Positions 42,120-52,500 of a stretch of DNA of 52,500 bases are shown one piece after another (the stretch's first letter is position 1; each line of letters begins with the position of its first letter). The DNA comes from Symbiodinium natans (Eukaryota; Sar; Dinophyceae; Suessiales; Symbiodiniaceae), in the NCBI GenBank assembly GCA_905221605.1, contig CAJNDS010002199.1, forward strand, positions 442,501 to 495,000, read 5' to 3'. The position numbers were made by a program, and so were the translations under genes. The notes under the pieces were generated by a model, which was not told the DNA's origin, ran no database searches, and worked only from the letters and a program-made list of their open reading frames with translations.

Positions 42120-43700
42120 TCGTAGGACGCCCGTGCGTAGATGGCTGTGGGTGTTTGTACTACATGTTCCACTTCGCTCAGTCAAAAAGTGAGCAGCCTC
42201 TCGGTTTTTTGCGCCTGTGTTATTCCTGAAGCGTGCAAAATATGGTGCATTCAGGAATGGTGGCAGGGCCAGTGATAAAAGACATGTCGCGCAGCAAAGA
42301 CGCTGTTCCACCTACTGTCCAACCCAAATCCATCGTGTTGCTGCTTCGTTACTGCTTATGATTAACCACCGCGTACCTACTGCCACCTGCCACCACTTGC
42401 TGCTGCTGCTCCTGCTACTGCTGCCACTGCACTACTGCCATCGCCCCTGTTACTATTGCGACTACCGCCACGACTGTTTGGATTGGCAGGTCACTCACAG
42501 ATGGTAGCAGCGAGCCTGCTTTTGCCAGCTCCCAAGCTGTGCTGTGATGGCCGCGGACGGCCTGAAGGCTCCACTTTGCTGTCAAGGCCAACTTACGACA
42601 CATCGAAGATGCGACAGATCCTGCAGCCGTGCCCAAACCTTGGTGAATCGGCCTGATGCATGGCATCATCATAGTCGCTCATCTGAGTTGCAGAATTCAA
42701 TGTCCGAATGCTTGCCAGAAGTTCGGCTACGAATAGCAAAGACTGACCAAACCCCCGAAGCAATCTTTGTTCCAAGATTACTGCAACATCCAGCTTTGCA
42801 AGACCCATAGGAAACGAGGTCCAAGCAGAGCGTCGGGAAGGCTGAAAGATGAACTGCGCAGCACGCCCCTGCTGCAAACACCTACCCTGCACGATTTCTT
42901 GTTGCAAGGCAAAACAAGGTTCGCCGTTAGAACTAGCTACTGATAAGCGTTGCGGGCCTTCCATAGTGTCTCCACAAGTTCAGGCGCCTTTGTATTTGTG
43001 ATTATTTGTGTTTTTCGGCAATACAATAGAGTCAGCTCAAGACTTTGAACTTCAAACATGTCTCCACATCTTAGCAGTTTTACGCGGGATTGCTCGGGTT
43101 CAATTTGACCTGTCGGGAAGGCCTTGAAAATTAATGGAGTGAAAATTCGCTTCGTAATGCGCCTGTGGATTTAGCTGCGACCCATCCCATGAGTTGTTAA
43201 TTGTCGCGTGCTCGAGGTCACCCGTACATGGTGTCGTCCATGCCATCAGCCAGAAGGAGCTGGCCTCGTTGGATTCCTCCGAAGCACCACTCTATGAGCG
43301 AGTGCAGATGCCGGGCGCATGGGCTTCTGAGATCTTTTGAGAGACCGTCCGGAGATGCGAAGAGTTAGATTCGTAGATCTTCAGGCCGGTTCAAGTCAAC
43401 ACGTCGGACGGGCCGCAAGAGGCATCCCGTGTGGGAGCCAGAAGTCGAGCCATTGCGCCCGAACGTGCACTCAAGCCGAGCTGGTAGCCGATCCTCGAAT
43501 GAAATGCCCGTCACGCAGGTGCAGGCCTGGACGTACGTTGGTCATGGCGGTTCCACGCAGGCTCCCGCTCGGCGTCAGGCCATCACCGTGTCAGTTTTTG
43601 TGACATCTTCTGTGAGGAGCATGAGGAGCCATTGCATGCGAACGAAGGACGATTCTGGGCATGTCCAGGCTTTGGCTGCTAAGGTTGCGATATTCGGGAG
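42120..43700. other. Stretch without an identifiable gene
   Basis: The - frame 42593-42964 (123 codons) is the longest frame and is not repetitive, but has no domain. The + frames at 43337-43788 run straight up to the next gene and may be its upstream exons; they are Arg/Ser-rich without motifs. Confidence 0.35.
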
Positions 43701-43709
43701 TTACCTTAT

Positions 43710-44813
43710 ATGGGCTTGGTCTGTGCATGGCTCAAGAATGCCCCCTCACAGCCACACACGAAGAGCATGTCGAATCTATTCTACTTGAATGTGGCTACGG
43801 ATCTAACTGTGCTGGTGACTGTTGACGCACTCGGCCTGGAGCTACTGCACATGGAGCTCGTGAAGGAGGCAAGGCCATCACAGGCGCAGAGCCTGGATGA
43901 GGTGACTCTGACGGATGCGGGGCTCGAGCTAAGGCGGGCGATTGGCCGCTTAGGACCCAGCACAGGCCACAGCAAAGATGTCAAAGAGGTGGTACATAAA
44001 CGGCTTGAACGGCTCCTAGCCAACTGGCTCCGCACACGGCCGCATGCAGTAATTCTTCGACAAACTCACGCGCAGCCAGCCCTCCGGCTGTTCGTGGACA
44101 GGGTCGGCAGCAATGTGGCTGAAGTTTCTTGGGAGCTGCTCGGAGGGCGGCTGAGCGTAGCATTCTTTGAGGTAACTTTGCTTGGATATCAGCGCGCACG
44201 CAGACGTGAAGGAGATCCTCAGCTGCAGAAGCTTGGTACTTTTGCTGTTTCTGGTGGGGGAAGTGTAAGGACCTACTGCTTTAATCGGCTGGAGCCTCTA
44301 CGGTGGCATCGGGCAAGAGTTCGAGCAGTCGGGCCTCACAAAAGCTGGGTCTCGGAGTGGAGCAACGAAGTCTCCTTCCGCACCTTGAGTCTTCTTGATG
44401 CAAAGGATGCAGGTCTGCATGTTGTGTCCGACGGCTTCTTGGTCAAGTCGGAACGCTTGCTTCAAAAATGTGTGACTGACCAAGATGTCCCACTCCCGAC
44501 TAGAGAGGAGCTACAAGTGAGGCAAGTGCGACAGCTGTTGGGAGCATCTACTCTCCAATCATGTGAAGCTGCCACAACAAAGCTGCTGAACGCACGCTAC
44601 AGCAAGGGCGGCTGGCCTGACTTCGTCCGACAGGGGGCGCGCTTCTCCCGCCCAGCTGCTTCGCGCGAGGAGCGCATGAAGCGAATGCAGCTCGCCATCG
44701 CTGCCGAAGAGCTGTTTGGCCCGGTCTATCCACGCAACAATGAGTGGTGCCAGGGGCCTTTCTACTATGAGCCAACCGGCTTGAAGATCTTGCGTCAGAT
44801 GTCCTCTTCGTAG
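43710..44813 (+). CDS. Fibronectin-type-III-like domain protein
   Basis: ATG 43710 to TAG 44811-44813, 367 residues in one exon. Residues about 125-232 look like a fibronectin-III beta sandwich: a VAEVSWEL strand, then FEVTLL, and finally LEPLRWHRARVRAVGP followed by SEWSNEVSFRTL, the typical 'L.P...Y..RVRA....G.S..S....f.T' ending. FN3 domains mediate protein-protein contacts. The N-terminal part is helical and charged. The C-terminal part, after a helix rich in Arg and Glu, ends with conserved-looking NNEWCQGPFYYEP. There is no signal peptide or membrane segment, so a cytosolic or cytoskeletal adaptor is more likely. The role is unknown. Confidence 0.6.
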   Translation: MGLVCAWLKNAPSQPHTKSMSNLFYLNVATDLTVLVTVDALGLELLHMELVKEARPSQAQSLDEVTLTDAGLELRRAIGRLGPSTGHSKDVKEVVHKRLERLLANWLRTRPHAVILRQTHAQPALRLFVDRVGSNVAEVSWELLGGRLSVAFFEVTLLGYQRARRREGDPQLQKLGTFAVSGGGSVRTYCFNRLEPLRWHRARVRAVGPHKSWVSEWSNEVSFRTLSLLDAKDAGLHVVSDGFLVKSERLLQKCVTDQDVPLPTREELQVRQVRQLLGASTLQSCEAATTKLLNARYSKGGWPDFVRQGARFSRPAASREERMKRMQLAIAAEELFGPVYPRNNEWCQGPFYYEPTGLKILRQMSSS

Positions 44814-44922
44814 CCTTAGAGCCTGAGAGCCCAGGCTCCAGCCGTCTCCTGAAGACGCCAACTTGGATAGTTTTTTACGTTGCATGCTGCTCAAATTTGT
44901 TCATGAGAACATTCAAATGTCG

Positions 44923-45150
44923 TCAATGTGCACGTGGCGCAATACTTGGCCCAAAGTGAAAATGAAGTGCCTGCAGAATCGATCTCTTGGTTGGAAGGTC
45001 GCACAGTTCTCGCACTTGGTGCTCAGACATTCCTTTGACATACGCCTCTGCAGGAGCTCCGAGCGCTCGATACGCAAAGCTAGTGGTTTGCGGAGCCAAG
45101 GCTCCCACATCTTCCAGCAACGCAGAGACACTCAGAGCAGCGAATGTCAA
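44923..45150 (-). CDS. Candidate minus-strand exon, unidentified
   Basis: A 75-codon frame with helical, non-repetitive composition (ALLEDVGALAPQTTSFAYR; HQVRELCDLPTKRSILQAL). No domain is recognised. The + frame across it is also open, so the strand is uncertain. Confidence 0.27.
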   Translation of the reverse strand: MTFAALSVSALLEDVGALAPQTTSFAYRALGAPAEAYVKGMSEHQVRELCDLPTKRSILQALHFHFGPSIAPRAH

Positions 45151-45309
45151 CGGACCTTTGTTGCATTAAAGGCCCTGTACCCTGGCAGGAGAGGGGGCTT
45201 CCAGGCTGGTACCAGGACAGGCTTCTGCGGACACTGGACAACTGGGGGGTACCGAGCACTGGCCGCGTCCCAAGCCTGGGCGATCTTGTACCATCTGCCT
45301 TGACCAACT

Positions 45310-46230
45310 TAAGAATCTTAAGACCAGCTTAAGACTAACTTAAGACTTGACTCCTTGGCTTGCCCCATCTTGCCTCAAAATGTCACTTGACTTTGGGCCG
45401 TGGAGCCAAGGACCATGCCAAGGGTTGCAGCCGCATGCAGCCTTGCAGCATGCACAGTCTGCAACTCTGCCGGCCGTCGAGCTTGGGGCCCTGAATCGAC
45501 ACGAGCCTCCCTCTTGTAAGAAGCGCTACCTGCCACCTTATGCAAAGGTCTAGTTGCAACTCTGCGACTGCAGTGGCCTTTCTTTTTTGTGAGTCGGTTC
45601 TGCCGTGTCCTTAGCGACATGCGACTGCAAAAGGCATAGAGACCGTCGAGTCACTAATCGAACCTGCCAAGGCAAGTCCGCGACGAAACCATGCCATCCA
45701 CAGATGCTGCGACCTCCAGTAAGAAAGCTGCTGGAAAGAAAAAGCGCTTACAGCTGAAACTGCCTCATGACTACGCACAGACACTATGACATGTATACGG
45801 GCTATGTTTCTCGCAAAGTGGGGCATTTCGAGATGCCCTCTCGTTTGCGCAGAACCTTGCTTGCATTTTCTCATGAACCCGGCTAAAGCCAAGTGGCCGC
45901 CACCTGAATGTGCGAAGTGAGCTTTGCCACACTACTGCCAGGTTAGATCAGACACAGTTTACGCAAAGCATCTAGTTGTTCAAGACGACGTGAACGTTGT
46001 ATGCTGAACAGCTCTCACACGCAGGCAAACATTCCATGTGAATCTTCACAGAAGAGGGGCAAGCAAGCAGCACCCTTTTTTTAATCACGGCACACGCCTC
46101 AGATGTAAAGGGTCCGCGGTGCATGGACGAAGGCACAGGGAAGGGGAGTGAGCATGTCAGAGAGATAAGGCTTTAAGGATAGTACAGGAGCTCTTTTTGT
46201 TGAAGATCCTTTCTCTGGGTTCTTTTTCGT
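45310..46230. other. Stretch without an identifiable gene
   Basis: It begins with a taagacttaa-type short repeat at about 45308-45345. No domain was found in any frame. The first visible kinesin exon starts at its right end; earlier 5' exons, if any, could lie here. Confidence 0.4.
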
Positions 46231-46238
46231 TCTTCCAG

Positions 46239-49200
46239 GACCCGAGGCACTACCCCCGGAGGAGGAGGCTTCTTCGCTGGCCAAAGTGCGGGTCTGCGTC
46301 CGCTTCAGGCCGAGAAGGAGCTGAAACAGACTCTTCTTCTCTTCGGCTGTCTGCCCTCTGCTCTCTGCTCTCTGCTCTCTGCTCTGTGCTCTGTTTTCCT
46401 ATCTCAAAATCGCCGTCGGGGTCGTAAGGATGCCGTTCGGGGGGTTTTCCTCAAGTTCCCTCCCCGAGATGCGAAGACCTTCTTTGCAAGTTCTTCGCAT
46501 CTCGGGCTTGTTCTGCATGTCGGATGACTGGTTCCCTTGGGTAGAGGTTAGGGTTTAAGCTGCGAGGGCCGCAATCCTAGCAGGTCCTAGCGCTGTTCAG
46601 AAACTGGACTGGACACGATTCAGGAGGAAACCAGCCCCGCGATTCGGGAACCCAGGATTCAGGAAACTATGCGATCAGGAAACCAGGATTCAGAAAACTA
46701 CTCGATTCAAGAAACTAATCGATTCAGGAAACTGAACACATGCGATTCAGGAAACTGCGATTCAGAACGCCGCGTGATTCAGGAGACTGAAAACACGCGA
46801 TTCAGGAAATTGCGACTCAGGAAACTGAAAACGCGCGATTCAGGGGCGGGGGGTGGGGGGAGGGGGGATGATACCGTTCATGTCCGCGTTCCAGTTTCCT
46901 GAATCAGCGAATCCGCGCTTTCAGTTTCCGAATCAGCGCTTGGAAGCTTCCCGAACCCCCGGTTTCCGAATCCGCGTTTTCCAGTTTCCTGAAAAAGCGT
47001 GTTTCCTGAATCCTGGTTTCCCGAATCAAGCTTTTTCTAGTTTCCGAATTAGGTTTTTCCAGTTTCCGAATCCGCCGCTGAGCTGGGGATCATAGCAGAC
47101 TCCGCTGCGCATGCAGGCCCGTGCTGCCTGGAGAGGCCAGCGGATCTTTCAACATCATGCTTTGTGGGTTTACAAGTCAGTAAGTCAGTATGTCCTGTGT
47201 CCCAACTCATGCTGACCATTGCCCACCAACACTACTGTGCAGGAGTCTGAGCCCACTGGGCGAGTCAAGTGGGACGAGGTGCCGCTCGTGATGCAGATGC
47301 AGGTTGTTCCCATACGGGCTAGACTTCTTCTAGAAGCTGTGAAACGCCACCACTTCCACTCGGACTCACAGAGTCACGAAGAAGCTAGTGGCATGAGCCT
47401 GCTAGAACACGACTCACTTGCCAAAGTCGACTGGAAACCAGCTCTGACAGAGTCCTGAGAGACAAACTTCCCATGTAGCGAACGGTAGGCACCGGGACGT
47501 GCGCGCAAAGGCAGAGGTTAAGAGGTAGCCAAAACAAGCCTAAGAGCACAGGCAGACCTTCTCAATTTACATCAGCTGACCACGCGGTTGCAGTGTCGTT
47601 GTAGTGTCGTTGTCGGCTCTCGAATTCAAACCTCAAGTCAAGTGTCTGCCAGGGGAGTTCGCCTACACGTGTTCACGTCAATGGAGGCCGGCAAAGGATG
47701 GCTGCAGCAAATCCAAGCTATCAGAGCCATCTGTCCACCTTGAGGACGCAATGAATCTGGTCAGAAAGTTTTCCAGTTTGCAGCTGACTCAGACTTGGGC
47801 AGCTTGCAGTCCCGAGCCGTTCATGGTCACTTCCGTCACATCGCTCCAGGACAGGGTCTTTCCGCCCTCGGCATCTCAGAAAGAGGCCTTCGCGCCAGAG
47901 ACTGCATGAGGGAGGCATCAGCATTCGCATGCAGCTGAAGGTTTTCAAGGATGCGGGGCTGGATCAGCTGCTGGATGCGCTCATGGACGGCTACCACAGT
48001 ACGGTCTTTGCATACGGTCAGCCCAGGGATTGGCGCAAAGTTTGCACTCTCTAAAGGAAGCCATGGCCCAACAAAGCCCCGGACCCTCGAAAGCCTTGAG
48101 GTCAGACCGGCAGTGGAAAGACTTACACCATGGAGGGGTCAGCGCCAAAGCAACGTTCAGAGGTTTAAGTCAGATCAGACAGGCAGAGTTTAAGCTTCGA
48201 ACACTGTACTGTACCCAGCTGTTCACCTGCATCAGCTTGGGCTGCCCCGATTTCTGCCTGCCGCGGCAAAGATTCAGGTTTCTCTACCAGCCCGGCACAG
48301 CGGCCAAAGCGCCGCAGGCAGATTAAATGTTGGTGAATCGGACAAGTTTCAGACAATCAGACAATGCAGCAACTGTGAGTTCTGCTGAGTCGGCGAGGTG
48401 AGGGCCGAGTCTACATCGCCCGACAATCTCGGAGTTGTTCCACGCGCAATTCACGGCCTCTTTGAGCGTATTGACCGGAGAGGCAGCACCAGCCACATCC
48501 TCAGTGCCTCAGAGTGTTTAAAAGAGAGACAGGCAGATGCAAGCACCGTAGCCCAGCACTGTACCATCCCTGATGCTATGTAGGCGAAAGTGTCTTCGCG
48601 CTGCGCCTTTCCTTCCTGCAGATATACAATGAGCCGCCTGCTTGCAACAGCAGCAGCTTGCAGCCCGGCACTTCGTTCTATTTCGCCAACGTCAGGCGCA
48701 TCTTTGACCTCCTGAACCCGGTTCACCTGACGAAATTTGGTCAAGGTGGAGGGCTCCGGCTTCGCTGGAATCCGCGTTCACTCCTGAGAGGATTTTGCTG
48801 GCGGAAGATATAGCGTTTCGACATTTTGCTTTGCTTTTCTTGCAGCTGCTATTTGGGAACTTGGAAGTTTAGGGGCGGGGGGGGGGGGAGTGGAATTTTC
48901 AGGCGAAGCCTCGGTCACTGTGGAGAACCTCTTCGTTTTCGAGTGCAGGCCAGGAACTACACCGACTTTCGACGATTTCCTTTCCAAATTCCTCTGTGAC
49001 CTGCTGTGGACACGGCATGCGGAAATTCAGAAGCTCTCACATGGAACCAAGGACTGCAGCAGAAGCCTTAAACCACTACAAGGCTGGTTCTCTGGTTCTC
49101 TGCCGGACTGCTGTACAGATCGAAGGCCCTTTGAATCTTCTACTTGGCTTCTTGTCAGGCCGGCGTGAAGAACCGGACGGTCGCCAGCCACCAGATGAAC

Positions 49201-50869
49201 CAGGTTGCTGATGAAGACTTGCGGTGGCAGCCATTGGTGCCTGCTCTGGGGGCAATCTCGGGTGGCTTTGCTCTTTCGTTGCAGGCAAGCAGCCGATCCC
49301 ATTCTGTGCTGATGCTGACTTTGGAGAGGTCTTCCACTTAGCTATTCGCGAGTTGCATGTCCTCAAATTCGTCAATCTTTCTGGGTACTGGCACCTGTCC
49401 CAGCTTTCAAGTCGGGGCCGAGGAGGACAGACCATTCCGTTGACCAGTCGTCCAAGCTGACGCTGGTGGACTTGGCAGGATCCGAGCGCCAGGCAGACAC
49501 AGGCTAGCATCTTGTGTTGCCATGCGCCCTGAATGCCGCAGATCCGCCAAATCGCATCAATTCTATTGAAGTAGTGCCGCAGTCCACCCTTGCAGGTGCC
49601 AGCGGTCGTACGCTGCAGGAAAGCGCAAGCATCAACCAGTCGCTTTTTGTGTTGCGGAAGGTCATCGCTGCTTTGGCCAAGCACCAGAGCAGACCCACTC
49701 AGATGGCTCTGATACCCTATCGAGAATCGAAACTCACGATTCTGCTACGGGATGCATTAGGTGGCTCTGGCTACACATTAATGGTCGCTTGCTTGTCTGT
49801 GCTGGACTCTAGCGTTGACGAAAACCTGTCGACCTTGCAGTATGCCTGTACAGCTGGCAGAATACGAAATCGGCCCGTGGTCAATTTGGATCCCACATCC
49901 TTGCTGATCAAGCAGCTTCAGGAGGAGATTCAGAGGCTGAAGCGCCAGCTGGAGCTATTTCAGAAGTACGTTCTTCACGTAACCGGAAAGCCGATACCAC
50001 TGCAGGTCCTTCATGGGGGCTTGCAAAATGTAGACATGCCTGACAACTTGCCTGAGCTTGCTCGAGAAGCTTTGCCGGATGATCCTGGGGCGCACCCGGG
50101 TCCGAGAGGTCAGAGCATTCCAGGCATTTCGGGACCACTATCAGGACCGCAGCAGAGCGCTCCGCTGGACAATCAAAGCCATTGGAAGCCAGCGACGCCC
50201 CGAGGGAAAGTCAAGGCAATAACACCACCGCTTGCACCGAGCCGAGAGGCACAGTCACTGCCTGTGCAGTTTTCACAGTTTTCACAGGATACAACGGCAC
50301 AGGTGGCACAGCCGGCACAGGTGGCACAGCCGGCACAGCTTACAGAGCAATCCAGAGGGGAAACCCAGAGGAGTTTGGACTCTGGCGAAGAAGCAAAAGC
50401 CGACGAGACCCTTGGCATCAGCAAAGAGGAACTGGCCGAACGTCTCTCTGAAGCCATCTCCTCTTTGCGCCAAGCCACCACAGAGAACTTCGCAATCCGT
50501 CGAAAATGTGATGCAGCGCAGATGGAAAAAGAAGCACTGCAACGACAAGTCAGCAGTTTGGAGAAGGAGCTGCTGCTGCATAAGAATACTCAATATACTC
50601 AGCATTCCTCTCGCCTGGGAAGCGATGACTGGTTTGGGGTGGACAGCCTGATGCAGATGTCTCCAGAGCTGAACGACGAAGTCACGGCGCTGACGACAAT
50701 GTGCCTTTCCTTCGACAACATACACACTTCAAACACCCACACCCGACACCCTGTACTTAAAACCCAGCTGCAGGGAGGTTGCATGGAGCAAGTTTTGAGC
50801 GCAGGGATGTGCAGGGTTCGTAGGGCTTTGAATTGTCTGTTTCAGGTTCAGTGGCAGATAAAGATATGA
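46239..50869 (+). CDS. Kinesin with N-terminal motor domain, at least 15 exons
   Basis: Exons join in frame into a kinesin motor, an ATP-driven microtubule walker. 46239-46312 has VRVCVRFRP. 47243-47302 and about 47725-47759 are less certain. 47850-47903 has DRVFPPSASQ. 47950-48016 has DGYHSTVFAYG. 48101-48137 has QTGSGKTYTM (P-loop). 48403-48482 has GVVPRAI..LFERI. 48584-48635 has SFLQIYNE. 48696-48775 has RIFDLLNP. 48903-48948 has VENL. 49052-49082 and 49159-49203 follow. 49285-49328 has SSRSHS (switch I). 49423-49502 has VDLAGSE (switch II). 49596-50869 has SINQSL and IPYRESKLT..L...LGG. After the motor come a neck/coiled coil (IKQLQEEIQRLKRQLELF), a Pro/Gln linker with an AQVAQP repeat, and a second coiled coil near 50420-50580. 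Of twelve placed introns six start with GC. The stop at 50867-50869 may lie beyond the true last splice. Confidence 0.85.
46340..46392. repeat. (ctctgct)n microsatellite
   Basis: Imperfect ctctgctctctgct units lie immediately after the first visible kinesin exon. Confidence 0.75.
46612..47085. repeat. Inverted minisatellite of gattcaggaaactg inside a kinesin intron
   Basis: The left arm (46612-46845) has about twelve copies of cgattcaggaaact with variable spacers. The right arm (46888-47083) has about eight copies of the reverse complement, agtttcctgaatcg, some missing the cctg. A G-rich loop (46846-46870) separates them. Transcribed, the arms would fold on each other. Confidence 0.8.
50297..50340 (+). 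repeat. In-frame 18-bp coding repeat in the kinesin linker
   Basis: The unit caggtggcacagccggca is present about 2.5 times, encoding QVAQPA. Confidence 0.8.
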
Positions 50870-51011
50870 CATGGCATTCCGTGTTTGTTGGGGTTTGGTG
50901 TTGAGTCTGACGGAGTCAAGGAAGATGGTTTTCGGGCGTTGCTGGTGTTATGGTTGGTTCGGGATGGCGTTTGTTAAATTTGACCTTTCCGAAAGGAATA
51001 CAAAAATGGAC

Positions 51012-51030
51012 ATATATATATATATATGTA
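51012..51030. repeat. (TA)n tract
   Basis: An acatatatatatata... palindromic run, followed by tgtacat. Confidence 0.85.
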
Positions 51031-51327
51031 CATCTCTAAACGCCGTCAGCTCAAGCTTTAGGATGTTGCCGCTGAAAAGGTTCAAGCTTTCGTGCTTCCT
51101 GCGAGTGCAAAACCATATAAATGCTGACCTGAAGTTAATCGTACGACTCCCTGGCTACGCGGGGTCCGCCAACATTGAAAGCTTTGCCGGGAGACGCTTG
51201 CAAGCTTTGAGCCCTTGTGTAAACCAAGGAAATGGGGCTTCTGCAGCCCACTGCAAAACTGCCAGCAGGGCCCCACCAACCCTGAACCTTTATTGGGCTG
51301 CCCTCGAGCTTCAATCCCGTTAAAAAT

Positions 51328-51386
51328 TATATGTACATGTATATATATATATACATATATATATATGCATATATATATATATATGT
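51328..51386. repeat. (TA)n tracts with acat/tgca breaks
   Basis: Three TA runs are separated by tgtacatgt, acat and gcat. The same (ta)n-tgtaca motif occurs 300 bases upstream. Confidence 0.85.
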
Positions 51387-52500
51387 TTGTTTATTTGTTA
51401 TACTTTTCTGATCAGCGATATTTGGTTTGCACATCGAAAGCCTGTCAGCGGGGCCTGTCAACCGTGAAACCTTTTCCGGGAAGCCCTCAGCCAGGGCCCC
51501 ATCAACGCCAGCGGGGCCCACGCGGGGCCCGCGCTTAAACTTCTAGCCTTTTTAGCATCATTCTGATACAGTTTTGCTTGCTCATTGAGGCAACATCATA
51601 GTTCAGTTGACTGCCTGAACCTCCCTACATTCCTGTACAGCTGCCGTCAGTTGCTTTGTTCCTAAAATCTAACAACCTCAATTGTCAGGTGGAATCGAAA
51701 GCGAATCCGAATATTCACGAATCCGAAAGCCAAGGCGCGCTGCCGCCTTTTACGACCTCCTTCTGCTGAGAGAGGACGTCGTCTGAAGAAACAAAGCATT
51801 TGCTATCAGATGCGCTTCGAGAAAGCAGCCTCTAGCATGCTTAGCTCAAGAGAGCACGTGCCGTCAATGCAGGAGCTTTCTGCTGGCAGAGGCCCCAATT
51901 GGTTTCGCACAGCCTGCATCAAGCGTATCCGTGGCACGGTCAGGTTGTGTGGCCGCGGGCTCCAAAGACCGGCAGAAAAGAATCGGCTTCTTTGGGCAAT
52001 GCCGCACATGCGCTTCACTAAAGATCACTGAATTCAAGTAGCTGCACAAGCTACTCAAGCATTTCGCATCCAGGGCTTGCCACGGCGGCATGTGTCGCGA
52101 TTTCTCACGCAGCTGTGTGGCCGCCAGCGTTCACAAGCATTTGAGCACAAAGTCAAGAGCGGCGAACATGTTTTGACAAGCGTTTCAATGAGAAATGCTA
52201 GCGTCTTGGCGAACTTCGCAACACCATAAACACAATATTCGTAACTAAAGTGTTCAGCTTTAACTTTGCAGCCAAAGCGATGCTGAGGCAAATTGCGTTG
52301 CGCAGATGGGGTTCCTGCTTGGAAGCTATTTTTATTGTTCTTGTGCTTGAGAATCAGGTGTAGAGCCGGTCATGTTGTCTGGGACTGAGAGGGGAGGAGT
52401 TCGGAGCATACGCACCTTGTTCTTGACGGTTGGGCCAGGGCATGCGGGTCCTGTAACCTGGGAAGTTCAAGCCTTACCAGCAAGAGAAGAGCTCTCCATC

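Larger units (their letters stand above)
50880..52500. other. Stretch without an identifiable gene
   Basis: Apart from TA repeats, a + frame at 51810-52031 has exon-like composition (Arg-rich helix) but no domain. Repeated gcggggcc words occur near 51448-51530. The window ends without a recognisable gene. Confidence 0.4.

Noticed and set aside
1-52500. tRNA, rRNA, CRISPR, bacterial promoters or terminators
   Set aside because: No cloverleaf, conserved rRNA core or spaced identical repeats were noticed, and the splicing pattern is eukaryotic.

Overview
The window looks like nuclear DNA of a dinoflagellate, most likely Symbiodiniaceae. Four things point there. Conserved proteins are cut into many tiny exons whose introns often start with GC (one apparently with GA) and almost always end AG|G. 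Degenerate CCCTAAA telomere-type repeats lie inside the sequence. A relative of the dinoflagellate spliced leader sits inside a transposon. Genes are sparse and separated by long stretches of low-complexity DNA. No rRNA, tRNA, CRISPR array or bacterial-style operon was seen. All recognisable genes are on the + strand.

Layout, left: a multi-pass membrane protein (0.2-1.4 kb) and a cysteine-rich, probably secreted exon (3.76-4.75 kb). After a gene-poor stretch comes an intronless cryptochrome/photolyase of CRY-DASH type (7.88-9.43 kb), followed by a 150-bp G tract. Then come a UBA-UIM ubiquitin-binding exon (10.06 kb), an unidentified split gene (11.6-12.2 kb) and a canopy/DUF3456-like ER protein (12.6-13.6 kb). 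The middle holds the AAA-lid part of an FtsH-type protease in micro-exons (17.98-18.7 kb) and a dienelactone-hydrolase-like alpha/beta hydrolase (20.8-22.85 kb). It also has a MITE-like foldback (20.03 kb), a SWIM zinc-finger exon (25.3 kb) and several minisatellites.

The standout is an 8.2-kb DIRS-order (PAT/Ngaro-type) retrotransposon at 33,667-41,868. Its split direct repeats are ordered A1 ... B1-A2 ... B2; the A copies are identical and the B copies differ at one base. It encodes a small Cys/His-rich ORF, a Gag with a zinc knuckle, a polyprotein and a tyrosine recombinase. The knuckle lies in the -1 frame just after a canonical slippery heptamer. In the polyprotein a cytosine-C5-methyltransferase-like domain precedes reverse transcriptase and RNase H. 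The recombinase lies between A2 and B2. Each A repeat carries a near copy of the dinoflagellate spliced leader just upstream of an ORF start.

Right of it lie hexanucleotide microsatellites, a fibronectin-III-like gene (43.7-44.8 kb) and an N-terminal-motor kinesin (46.2-50.9 kb). Twelve kinesin introns can be placed by protein homology: six GC-AG, six GT-AG, all with AG|G acceptors. A large kinesin intron contains an inverted minisatellite. The last 1.6 kb has only TA-rich repeats and no gene I can defend.
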